DNA of 64,000 nucleotides from Paraflavisolibacter caeni (GTDB taxonomy: Bacteria > Bacteroidota > Bacteroidia > Chitinophagales > Chitinophagaceae), in assembly GCF_025628885.1 (NCBI RefSeq), contig NZ_JAOTIF010000009.1, forward strand, positions 62,001 to 126,000, written 5' to 3'. Positions 40,007 to 49,186 of this stretch are shown piece by piece; the stretch's first letter is position 1, and each line of letters opens with the position of its first letter. The notes beneath the pieces were generated by a model, which searched no databases, was not told the DNA's origin, and worked only from the letters and a program-made list of their open reading frames with translations. The translations under genes and the position numbers were made by a program.

Positions 40007-43000
40007 TTATTGTTCAATAAGTGAAGTAAAATCTATCATCCTTTTATGGATACCTGCACCCTGGTGATTGACATCCAGGCCCAATACTTCATTTAAACAA
40101 GCCTCGGCACTTTCTGTATGATAATTACCCAAACCTAAATTTCCAAGTCCCATTAAATATAAACAATGAATCCTGTTACGAAGGTTCAGATCTGCATCAA
40201 ATACTAATAAGTCAGGCAGTGAAACGGCGAAATAATCTATGCTGATGTTATCATCGATATGATCCAGCCCAAAACTGATCAACTTTTTGAAAATAGCCGA
40301 TGCTTTTTCATTTTCGCCCAATTTCATCCAGGCAAGTCCCTGGTAAAAAATCTTATCTGGTTGCGGATCATTATAGAATATAGCCTGCACCGGCTCACTG
40401 ATCCCTTCAGTAGCTTTTTGGAAATATTCCTCAGCCCTCTTTTGAACATTCAATTGTTCAAAAGCCAATCCCTTTAAATAATGGATATCATTTTCCTGGG
40501 TTCCATACAACTTTCCTTCACCCAAGTTTACCGGGTAAATTTCTGCTTGTTCTAACAATTGTAGAGCCTCTTTAGCATCACCAGCTTTAAGTGCCAGTTT
40601 TGCCAACTCGATATGACAAATCAAATATTGTCCTACCACTTTTCCTTCACCTCCTTCCCATGGATGGAATGTAAAAGCTGCAATTAAGTCTTTCGCTTTC
40701 TGGTAGTCACCCAGTTGGTTATACAAGGTAACTCTCTCCAGATACAGATCATCACGCGACTCAACTAACTGCTGGTAGGCTTCCAAAATTTCTAAACGCT
40801 GTTGATGTGGCGTATTCAGCTTCTTATATAATTGATCCAACTCCATCAGCACCCTTGCATCAGTCGCATCTAAAGAAAAAGCCTTTTCTAAAGAAGCAAG
40901 TGCTTTTTTAGCATCTTTCAACTTATTGAAATAAGCCAGTGAAAGATTACGGTGCACAGTTGGGAAATTGTCATCGATCTGCACAGAGAGTTTCCAACAT
41001 CCAATAGCTTCTTTGTATTGTCGTTTGTCGTACCAGAAATTACCTAAATAGTAAGGAGCTTTAGCATCATCGGCGTTGAACGCAATGGCTGCCTGCAAAA
41101 CCGGAACATCTTCAATTCGGTTGGGAAAACAAAAATCAGATTTCAGACCAGCGGCCTGTTTAAAATAGGTCATTGCCCTTTCTGTTTGCCCTTGCTGGTA
41201 AGCAAACCAACCCAAATAATAAGGTACCATTGGATATTGCTCTGCACAATTTCTGAAGTGCACCTGCAACAACGATGAAGCTTCTTCAAATAAACCTGCA
41301 TGTGCATAATCAAATGCATATTCAATAAAATTATGCACCCAGTTGCGGCTAACTTCCAACAGTTGATTCAAAGCATTATCTGCCTCGGAGGTTTGACCAT
41401 TTGCTGAAAAAATTAGATAGTTTTCAAACAAACACCCAAAATTGAAAGGGTCTATGGCTAATGATTCCTGGATCAATGCACTGGCTTCTTCTACTCTTCC
41501 CTGCTTTCTCAATATGAATGACTTTGCATGTCTTGCCGTATGACTATGATAGTTCCTGATCAATGATCGTTCAATCAATTCAAGAGCCTCTTCAAAATCA
41601 TTTTTAGCACATGCAATCCTTGCTAAATTCAAAAAGCCAGCATGTTGCCATGCATCGTTCCAAACACTTTTATAAAAAACATCAAATGCCTCATCGTTTT
41701 TACCCTGCATTTTCAAAGCCCAGCCTAAATTGTAATAAGGCTCGCCATCGTATGGATTAGGATTGCGCTGTGTCAATGTTGCAATGGCCTTTCTGAAATA
41801 AGGTTCTGACTTTGCAAATTGCCCTCTGCGTAGATACCACAAACCCATTGCGTTATTGCACCTTACATCTTTATCATCCCTGCGGAGTGCCTCTTTGTAA
41901 TAGTCTGTTGCTATATAGGTTGCATGCCTGTATTGCTCAATATGCAGCCCTGTCAGGTATAATTGCTCATTATTTTCAACATCCTGTGGCCTCTTTGCGG
42001 CTTGGGCAGGTGAAGGAATTTCCTGCTCCACGGCCTTTTCCTGTTGATAACTCACCAAAACCTTATTGTTTTCCAGGTTAGTGACAACCAATTTGATTTC
42101 TTCTGGCGCTATCGCCTGACCAAGTGTCACCGTTTTTATATAAGGTTGCTCAGGAGAGCTGCTGATCACTTCACTATACAATTCTTGTTGCTGGTGTAGC
42201 AACGCAATCTTCACTTTGTCATAAGGTGAGGTGAGATAGAGTTTGATCGCTATTTCATTTTGATTGATCTCAATTCCGGCAACAGCTTCCTTTGTCGCAT
42301 TATTTACCATGCCCACTTCTCTATAAGGCATAAAGTATTGAACAAAGGTTTTTTCTTCATATGGCTGCAGCCAAGAAAAGTCGGGCTGGTTATCAGTAAA
42401 TACACCGGTCATCAATTCAATGTAAGGACCGTCTTCATCAGTAAGGTTCCTGTCCCATGCCTGTCCAAATTCGCCATGCCCCCATGTCCACTGTTTCTTA
42501 CCCGGTGAAATGTGATGGTTCGCCACATGTAATAAACCTCCTTGCGTATCGTGCTCATAACCACCAATGAAATTATACTTTGAGGTTATGGCCATGTATG
42601 ATGTTGGCACCGGGATGTTCTTATAACGGGAAATATCGGTACCTGGCGCATAATCCACCTTATAATAGGTACCCTTTGCAATAGGGAAAGAGGAAACATC
42701 CCTCTTGCCATGGTCAAAGACTGCATATACATCAGGCGGGAAAACAGACTGATAATGATCATTTACTTTCACTGCAGGATTCGCCCACCATAAAAAGGTC
42801 TGTGGAAATGGCGTCCTGTTGTACAATTTGCCTTTAATCTCGATATAAGCTTTATCAGGATAAAGAGTAAAACCAGCCATCCCTTTCGTACGGAACATGC
42901 GCTCCACTTCATTCACCCATACCGTTTTGCTGCCATCCTTGTTTTCTTCGATGGTGTAATCCACTGGTTCAAAAGTGCTGGGACGGTGGTGTTGCGGCCA

Positions 43001-43357
43001 GTTGAATTCGATGCCACCAGAGATCCAGGGGCCTGTTAACCCTACGAGAGCTGGCTTGATCACCTGGTTGTAATATATAAAATGGCGCTGCTTTACTTTA
43101 TCATACGCCATTTGTATCCTGCCCCCCAATTCGGGAAGCACCATGATTTTTATGTATGCATTCTCCAGGAATACAGCTTTGTATGCCTTATCAATTTTCT
43201 CATCGAAAATTTTCTCAACGACTGCATGTGGATAAACAACACCGCTGCTTCCCTGATAAACCCTTTTCTCCAAAAACATCGGATTCTTCTCCGGTTTCCC
43301 AATAGGATAGGTTGGAATCACAAAGTCTTCCACCCAGACTTTTACCTGATCACTCAT
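40007..43357 (-). CDS. DUF5107 domain protein with long TPR array
   Basis: 1116 residues from the ATG at 43357 (MSDQVKVWVEDFVIPTYPIG), chosen because the upstream in-frame codons are unrelated. Residues about 1-350 form a DUF5107/galactose-mutarotase-like beta-sandwich (YIKIMVLPELGGRIQMAYDK; GGIEFNWPQHHRPSTFEPVD; WGHGEFGQAWDRNLTDEDGP). The remainder, from about 520, is about 14 TPR repeats. There is no signal peptide, so it is cytosolic. The pairing with a sugar-porter gene and its place at the end of the utilisation locus suggest a role in sugar handling. Whether it binds, isomerises or cleaves a sugar is unknown. Confidence 0.85.
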   Translation of the reverse strand: MSDQVKVWVEDFVIPTYPIGKPEKNPMFLEKRVYQGSSGVVYPHAVVEKIFDEKIDKAYKAVFLENAYIKIMVLPELGGRIQMAYDKVKQRHFIYYNQVIKPALVGLTGPWISGGIEFNWPQHHRPSTFEPVDYTIEENKDGSKTVWVNEVERMFRTKGMAGFTLYPDKAYIEIKGKLYNRTPFPQTFLWWANPAVKVNDHYQSVFPPDVYAVFDHGKRDVSSFPIAKGTYYKVDYAPGTDISRYKNIPVPTSYMAITSKYNFIGGYEHDTQGGLLHVANHHISPGKKQWTWGHGEFGQAWDRNLTDEDGPYIELMTGVFTDNQPDFSWLQPYEEKTFVQYFMPYREVGMVNNATKEAVAGIEINQNEIAIKLYLTSPYDKVKIALLHQQQELYSEVISSSPEQPYIKTVTLGQAIAPEEIKLVVTNLENNKVLVSYQQEKAVEQEIPSPAQAAKRPQDVENNEQLYLTGLHIEQYRHATYIATDYYKEALRRDDKDVRCNNAMGLWYLRRGQFAKSEPYFRKAIATLTQRNPNPYDGEPYYNLGWALKMQGKNDEAFDVFYKSVWNDAWQHAGFLNLARIACAKNDFEEALELIERSLIRNYHSHTARHAKSFILRKQGRVEEASALIQESLAIDPFNFGCLFENYLIFSANGQTSEADNALNQLLEVSRNWVHNFIEYAFDYAHAGLFEEASSLLQVHFRNCAEQYPMVPYYLGWFAYQQGQTERAMTYFKQAAGLKSDFCFPNRIEDVPVLQAAIAFNADDAKAPYYLGNFWYDKRQYKEAIGCWKLSVQIDDNFPTVHRNLSLAYFNKLKDAKKALASLEKAFSLDATDARVLMELDQLYKKLNTPHQQRLEILEAYQQLVESRDDLYLERVTLYNQLGDYQKAKDLIAAFTFHPWEGGEGKVVGQYLICHIELAKLALKAGDAKEALQLLEQAEIYPVNLGEGKLYGTQENDIHYLKGLAFEQLNVQKRAEEYFQKATEGISEPVQAIFYNDPQPDKIFYQGLAWMKLGENEKASAIFKKLISFGLDHIDDNISIDYFAVSLPDLLVFDADLNLRNRIHCLYLMGLGNLGLGNYHTESAEACLNEVLGLDVNHQGAGIHKRMIDFTSLIEQ

Positions 43358-43842
43358 ATAACAAGTTGTTAGTGAATTATTATTAAATATGCCCAAAGTA
43401 AGCACACATCCGGCATTTTAAAAATGGAGTAATCTCCGTTTTTGATGGACTTTTTTATGGTTCTGACTGATATTATTCATTTACTTTTATGATATTCAAA
43501 ATATTTGAATATTTACGGCCATCTAAAGAAAAAGAGAAGGATTTCCAAGGTCAAAAGCCATTGTAATACCTAGGAAGATTTTATCCAACCGGTGCGAAGC
43601 CCCACGGAACCGAACAATATATTTTAACTTACTGCCGTGATGGAAAGAGGGAAGCTACTATTTTAAAAACAGGTAGGAAATTGAATCAGGTGATTATATT
43701 TTCATTCCGATAAAACAGCCCAATCTTATGTAGCAGATGAAAAAATCCATGGACTATCTATTGGATCCATTTTAAAGGAAGCAGTCCGGATTCAATGATA
43801 CTTTGATCCAGAAAAAGATGAAGGGAAGGTTTTCCCTTCCCT
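43358..43842. other. Spacer of 485 bases with possible decayed coding remnant
   Basis: No intact gene. On the plus strand a 44-codon segment beginning near 43570 (YLGRFYPTGAKPHGTEQY, then ILTYCRDGKREATILK) reads like protein but has stops on both sides, and an adjacent piece (LRPSKEKEKDFQGQKPL) is in another position of the same spacer. It may be a gene relic; I cannot name a family. Confidence 0.4.
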
Positions 43843-43843
43843 T
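43821..43843 (-). terminator. Terminator of the GH127 gene
   Basis: AAGGGAAGG (43821-43829) and CCTTCCCTT (43835-43843) form a 9-bp stem with a 5-nt loop, and the stem touches the stop codon. On the minus strand it is followed by CATCTTTTTC. Confidence 0.8.
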
Positions 43844-46233
43844 TATTTCAACAAACGTACATAATAAATACCACCAGCCACAGATCCTGAATGCGCTACA
43901 AATTTCACAGTCATGGTTTCACCTGTCAGACTATTCAGGATATCGGAAGGAAGCTCATAATCCACATCGTAGAACCCATCGCCACGGTTAGCATCCATGT
44001 TTACGGTTTTAAACAGCTTGTCATTGACATAAATATCAAAGCTCCGGTTTCTGTCCCTCCCGGAATAAGTAATACGTAGTACATGCCCTTCCTTATTCCT
44101 GTTCTTAAGATCATAGCTAAACCAACCCGAAGCATGTCGCCAGTGGCGGTCCAGGAATACACCTGATTCTGTTTTTTCCCCCTGAAAGTTATGGTCCGAT
44201 TCAGGCTGCTGCTCACCGGGAGCTACCTGGTCCACAGTACGGGCTTCAAGTGCCAGCCGGGCTTCTTCAGCTTCACGAATAGTCTGCTTCCTCTTTTCCA
44301 ACCCTTCCGGGTTAGTGATAGGCCAGTAAATAATATAACGGGCATCATGTACTGTAAAGAATGGCACCAGTTGCAAGTTTTTAAACTGGGCAGGGTAAAT
44401 AAGACTGGATGCTGTAAACGTCAACGGCTTTCCTGGAACTTGTTGGAGCGCAGAGGCAACATCCTTTTGGGAAGAAACCAGCAGAGGAGCAGTTTCAATA
44501 GGATATAGCGGACCATTGGCTATATGCCCCATCCGGCTGTCATCAGCTCTTAAACCAACAAGGTTGGTAGTATCCGTAGCTGCAGCCAATACGATAGGAC
44601 CACGAACAAAAGATACCCAGTCAGAACCATCAGGGAGGCGCTCAACTTTTGTCTCCATAGGTAAAGAAAGTGTCACCACGTCTCCCGATTTCCACAAACG
44701 GTTGATCGCAACATAGGAAGCGGTGTCTTTGGTAAGCTTTACTTCTTTGCCATTCACCAGCACCTTCATTCTTCCATTCTTTACCCAGGAAGGATAACGG
44801 ACATGAAGGGCAAATTGCATAGGCTTTTGAAGCTTTAATTGAATAGTCGACTTCTCTTCAAAAGGAAACTTTGTTTTTTGAGTGATGCTGATTCCACGCT
44901 CCTTCCAGGCAAGTGTTGAAGGAATAAACAGGTTCACAAAAACATCTTTATCATTGTGGGCATAGATCAACTCTCCATACTTACCATGATTTTCCATTCC
45001 GGAACCCACACAACACCAAAAACCTTTGTCCGGTTGCGAATAAACCCTGTAGTGCCTGGGGCGCATCGGTGTAAAATACACGAAGCCACCGTGCGGATGC
45101 TGGGAAGATAATATATGGTTGTACAAGCTTCTTTCATAGTAATCCATATAGCTTGCAGAAGGATGGTATAAGAACAGGTGTTTCGACAGCTTCAGCATGT
45201 TATACGTATTGCAGGTCTCAGGGCCTTCTTTATCCTCCACCATGGAAGTGAAATTATTGGCAGGATGGAAATGTTCCCGCACACTGTTGCCACCAATGGA
45301 AACAGTCCTGTGAGCCACTACAGTTTGCCAGAAGAAATCTGCAGCATCTTCCCAACTCTGGTCCCCTCCTACTTCTGCTATGCGGGCATAACCAATCACT
45401 TTGGGAATTTGTGTGTTGGCATGCAAACCTGTCAGGGAATCTTTATGTTGCAATAGAGGATTTAAGATAAAGCGGTGAGAAAACCTCTTGGCCAGCTCCA
45501 GGTATTTTTGATCGCCAGTAATCGCAGCAACATCTGCAAACACTTCATTCATGCCTCCATGCTCACTACGCATCATCTGTTGCATTTGCTGGTCAGAAAG
45601 ATGAGACGTCAATTCCAGGCACCAATCAGAGAGCTTGATCAAAATATCTTTTGCCTTCGTATTACCAGTAAGCACATAAGCATCTACCAACCCCGCATAC
45701 AGCTTATGAATATTGTACCAGGGCACCCACTTACCGTTCAGGGAAAAGCCGCCAGCATCGATTTTTCCATTGGCGACGTCTTTCCACATGGCTTTGCCAC
45801 CTGGAATTCCTCCGACGTAGCCATCTCCCGATTGTTGCTGGCACTTTTCAATCCAGTCGATCATATAATTGAGGCGGCGTTGCACTTCCTGGTTGCCGGT
45901 TGCAGCATACATATTGGAAAGAGCTGAAAGGTAATGTCCGCCGATGTGACCGTCCAAACCGGTACCTTCCCAATTACCATAGCCTTTTGCCTTGGGCTCA
46001 ATGCCGGCTTCCCTGAGAAAAGGAGCCAGCAGGCGGTCGGGATCCAATGCTAACATGTATTTCAAATCCGTCTCCTGGGCTTGTTGAAAAGGGCTTTCTA
46101 ATAAGTGCACAGAAGAGAGCGGAAAGTTTTGTAACCTGGAAGTGTGCGAAAAACTTTGTAGCCTGTTGGTTTGGCTGAAAGCAATCACCGGCATCAACGC
46201 AAGGATGAATAAACGGGAATAAAGCGATTTCAT
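43843..46233 (-). CDS. GH127 family beta-L-arabinofuranosidase
   Basis: 796 residues with a signal peptide (about 1-20, ending AFSQ). The GH127 (alpha/alpha)6 barrel covers about residues 30-450. The zinc/nucleophile region has EGPETCNTYNMLKL and the CC pair in KGFWCCVGSGMENHGKYGE, corresponding to the Glu and the three Cys of the HypBA1-type active site. C-terminal beta-sandwich domains follow (GEHVLRITYSGRDRNRSFDI-like part included). It removes beta-L-arabinofuranose, found in extensin/arabinogalactan-type glycans. It lies 81 nt downstream of the GH51 gene. Confidence 0.9.
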   Translation of the reverse strand: MKSLYSRLFILALMPVIAFSQTNRLQSFSHTSRLQNFPLSSVHLLESPFQQAQETDLKYMLALDPDRLLAPFLREAGIEPKAKGYGNWEGTGLDGHIGGHYLSALSNMYAATGNQEVQRRLNYMIDWIEKCQQQSGDGYVGGIPGGKAMWKDVANGKIDAGGFSLNGKWVPWYNIHKLYAGLVDAYVLTGNTKAKDILIKLSDWCLELTSHLSDQQMQQMMRSEHGGMNEVFADVAAITGDQKYLELAKRFSHRFILNPLLQHKDSLTGLHANTQIPKVIGYARIAEVGGDQSWEDAADFFWQTVVAHRTVSIGGNSVREHFHPANNFTSMVEDKEGPETCNTYNMLKLSKHLFLYHPSASYMDYYERSLYNHILSSQHPHGGFVYFTPMRPRHYRVYSQPDKGFWCCVGSGMENHGKYGELIYAHNDKDVFVNLFIPSTLAWKERGISITQKTKFPFEEKSTIQLKLQKPMQFALHVRYPSWVKNGRMKVLVNGKEVKLTKDTASYVAINRLWKSGDVVTLSLPMETKVERLPDGSDWVSFVRGPIVLAAATDTTNLVGLRADDSRMGHIANGPLYPIETAPLLVSSQKDVASALQQVPGKPLTFTASSLIYPAQFKNLQLVPFFTVHDARYIIYWPITNPEGLEKRKQTIREAEEARLALEARTVDQVAPGEQQPESDHNFQGEKTESGVFLDRHWRHASGWFSYDLKNRNKEGHVLRITYSGRDRNRSFDIYVNDKLFKTVNMDANRGDGFYDVDYELPSDILNSLTGETMTVKFVAHSGSVAGGIYYVRLLK

Positions 46234-46314
46234 TTTATAAGGCTCGATTGAATGAAATAATGAATCTAATAGTAGATGTTTACCCCTGGCAGGGAGTAAA
46301 CAATTCTTATGTTA

Positions 46315-48921
46315 TTATTTTGTTTGAATCCTGATAATGGTAAAAGAGTATGGCGGCAACTCTGAACTGAAATTTTCAGAAACAGTGCAATCCGAAATAA
46401 CCGGCTTCAGGTTCTTATCATCAGGCTTACCCTGCAATACTGTTTTTACTCCTTTTGTGTTAGCCAAGGTAATATCTTTTAAGACCACAGATGCATTCAC
46501 AGTTACCGGTAACAGGTTGACCATTTTAACGATCACATCTTTACTCTTCGAATCACGAACCACAGAAAATGCAATGCGCTTTTTTACAACTTCTGTATTG
46601 TTGGAAACATTGATGCTTGCAGTCAGGTATTCATTACCCGAATTGTGCCCATAGAGCTTCTGCACCTCGTAACCGACAGTAGGCTTCACCTCTGTATTAT
46701 TAAAGTAGATCATGTCAGGATTCCACTGCGTATGCCCTTCTTTGGCCAGCAATGGTGCATAGGAGGTCATACTCACCACATCGCCATTGCGTTCGATAGC
46801 AGTCAGGTACAAGGCTTCAGCTAAAGCTGTTTCCAGGTTATTGGCTCTTCCGGGTACATGGGCAGCATACTCACCCAAATACACCTTTGGTTTAGAGCGG
46901 TCATATCGGTCATAAAAATCCTGGTTATTGATGAACCAACCTGGAGAAACATAGTAATGCTCATCTACCATCGGCACCTTTAACTTTGAGGCGATCTCCC
47001 ATCCTTCTTCATAATCCGTTCCTTCATAGAAGGGTCCTACCGTTCCAATAACAGTGATTTCAGGATGCTTCTCTTTCAACGCATGATAGATCATCGTGAA
47101 CCGCTCTTCAAAAACATCCGTGATCAGATCCTCATTGCCTATACCAATGTATTTCAGGTTGAAAGGCTTGGGGTGACCTGCCGCTGCCCTCAGCTTACCC
47201 CACTTGGTAGTCGCATCTCCATTAGCCCACTCTACCAGGTCCAGGATATCCTGGATGTATTCATCCATCTGGTCCATAGGAATGCCTCCTTGCTGACCTC
47301 CTCCATGAGGTCCATTACCTGAATTCTGGCAAGGCACGCCGGCCGCAATCACGGGCAAAGGCTGCGCACCTATATCTTCACAAAACTGGAAGTATTCAAA
47401 ATAACCCAATCCTGCTGTCTGGTGATAGCCCCATAAATTGCGCTGTGGTTTACGAGCCTGCAGGGGACCTATGGTATTTTTCCATTGATAGATATTGTGG
47501 AGACCATCTCCATGGGCTACACACCCCCCAGGAAAACGCACAAAGCGGGGATGAATATCTGCGATCACCTGTGCCAGGTCAGCCCGCATTCCATTGATTC
47601 TGCCTTTGAAAGTGTTTTGCGGAAACAAGGAGATCACATCAACAGCCAGGCGACCTGCAGCCAGTGGTTGTAATTCAAGAGTCGCATCCGTAGCATCTGC
47701 ATTGGGAACAAGTACAGCCCTGGATGTTTTCCACGTACCAGAAGATGCCTGCACATTGGCCTGGGCCAACACCTCGCCATTTTTTGCAACCAGGCGCACC
47801 AGCAGCTTTCCACCTTTTCCTTCAAGTTGTTTGACAAAAAGTGAAAAGTTATATTGCTCCCCTTTCCTGACTGCAATGCCATCAAAACCACTGTTCACCA
47901 ACGAAGCACCAGGCGTCGTAGTTTGCAGTACTGCATAGTGTGGATTATTCGCATGTATAGGTGCTGCGCTATCCATCGTAAAGGCAGTTTGCTCACCCTT
48001 TAAAGTCCAGGCGTAAGTGGAATTCCATTTTTGATCACGACCCTCCTTATCGCTCAATGCGTATTCGAAATCACGGTTCTGCACCAACTCTGCATACAAT
48101 CCGCCATCTGCCGCATAGTTTATGTCTTCGAAAAAGATCCCCAGCAGTAGATCACTGATCGGCTTTGCATTTGCTCCCTGTACGGAGATAGCTGCGTTGA
48201 CAGGCTTAAGGCCTGCAAAGCGCTGGGCATCATCTTTTGCAAATTCATTGTACAAGCTGTTTTTATACTGCTTACGTTCATAGTTATTAATGAGTTGATC
48301 CACTGTGGACCAGGGCACCCTATACATTTGCCCGGTGGCACTACCTTCAGGCAAAGTGATGGTCTGACTGGGATTTTTGTATTGGGCCTGGGACACTTCC
48401 GTTGCAGGGCTGTAGGACTTAAAATCTTTTGTTATTACCCGGAAGTACTTCCCTGCAGCATCAGTATAGGTAATTTGGTAAATGCCGGATTGCTGATCAT
48501 ACTGCACTACCGGGCGAAGAATATTGGATCCGGCATTCATCTCAGGGTAACTTTGCCGGCCCCAGTCCACCAGGTCTTTTGATGCCGCATGGGCAAAAAG
48601 ACGTTCCCTTTCATTAAGGCTCCACACACATTGCCAGGTGCCTCCTGGTCCCAGGAACAGAAAAGGAGTGATCATTCGTTTTTCACTCCCCCAGCGTCCA
48701 TAATCGCTCCTCAGGAATGAGAATTCATTGCCAATAGAAAACCAGTGTTCCCTGTCGCGGCTCCAGGCAAAATGCAAGCCATTATGATTATTGTTCTTGA
48801 CCGTTGCATAGGAAAAAAGATAAACAGAGTCAGGCTCATTATTCGATTTATTGTTGGCCGCAAAAACTGTTTGCACCTGGACCATTGCAAGCAGAAAGAT
48901 GAAGATTGAAGTTCTTTTCAT
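46315..48921 (-). CDS. GH51 alpha-L-arabinofuranosidase with N-terminal propeller-like half
   Basis: 868 residues. After a signal peptide (about 1-21, ending VFAA), residues 30-235 look like part of a five-bladed GH43/GH32-type propeller (LHFAWSRDREHWFSIGNEF; FAHAASKDLVDWGRQSYPE). This is followed by a complete GH51 barrel from about 240. Its acid/base Glu is in KYIGIGNEDL and its nucleophile Glu in KVYLGEYAAHVPG. The end (about 680-868) is the alpha-L-AF C-terminal beta-domain. The whole is a single frame, so fusion, not frameshift. It cleaves alpha-L-arabinofuranosyl side chains. It lies between the GH31 gene (265-nt spacer) and the GH127 gene. Confidence 0.88.
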   Translation of the reverse strand: MKRTSIFIFLLAMVQVQTVFAANNKSNNEPDSVYLFSYATVKNNNHNGLHFAWSRDREHWFSIGNEFSFLRSDYGRWGSEKRMITPFLFLGPGGTWQCVWSLNERERLFAHAASKDLVDWGRQSYPEMNAGSNILRPVVQYDQQSGIYQITYTDAAGKYFRVITKDFKSYSPATEVSQAQYKNPSQTITLPEGSATGQMYRVPWSTVDQLINNYERKQYKNSLYNEFAKDDAQRFAGLKPVNAAISVQGANAKPISDLLLGIFFEDINYAADGGLYAELVQNRDFEYALSDKEGRDQKWNSTYAWTLKGEQTAFTMDSAAPIHANNPHYAVLQTTTPGASLVNSGFDGIAVRKGEQYNFSLFVKQLEGKGGKLLVRLVAKNGEVLAQANVQASSGTWKTSRAVLVPNADATDATLELQPLAAGRLAVDVISLFPQNTFKGRINGMRADLAQVIADIHPRFVRFPGGCVAHGDGLHNIYQWKNTIGPLQARKPQRNLWGYHQTAGLGYFEYFQFCEDIGAQPLPVIAAGVPCQNSGNGPHGGGQQGGIPMDQMDEYIQDILDLVEWANGDATTKWGKLRAAAGHPKPFNLKYIGIGNEDLITDVFEERFTMIYHALKEKHPEITVIGTVGPFYEGTDYEEGWEIASKLKVPMVDEHYYVSPGWFINNQDFYDRYDRSKPKVYLGEYAAHVPGRANNLETALAEALYLTAIERNGDVVSMTSYAPLLAKEGHTQWNPDMIYFNNTEVKPTVGYEVQKLYGHNSGNEYLTASINVSNNTEVVKKRIAFSVVRDSKSKDVIVKMVNLLPVTVNASVVLKDITLANTKGVKTVLQGKPDDKNLKPVISDCTVSENFSSELPPYSFTIIRIQTK

Positions 48922-49095
48922 TTTGATGTTCTTGATCAGGTAGGATACCCTTTTATTTTTCTCGTTAGTATTGAATGTTTAAAATGTGCATTTAAGGCTT
49001 GATCGCATATCATATTTTTCAACAATAACTGGCTGGTATGAAGTATGACAAGCATTAAATGTAATTCAGACAAATATAAATAAGAACACCCAATA

Positions 49096-49137
49096 TTGAT
49101 CATGCTGCGAACAAGAAATCGCCCGCAACATGATCAA
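49096..49137. repeat. 14-bp inverted repeat between GH31 and GH51 genes
   Basis: TTGATCATGCTGCG (49096-49109) pairs with CGCAACATGATCAA (49124-49137) with one G-U, 14-nt loop. It is not followed by a U-tract. An attenuator, a processing site or an operator in this 265-nt spacer are possible. Nothing else in the spacer looks like a gene. Confidence 0.6.
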
Positions 49138-49186
49138 CATCATTTATATGACATTCATGATAACCCGGATTATTTTATTCATGATC

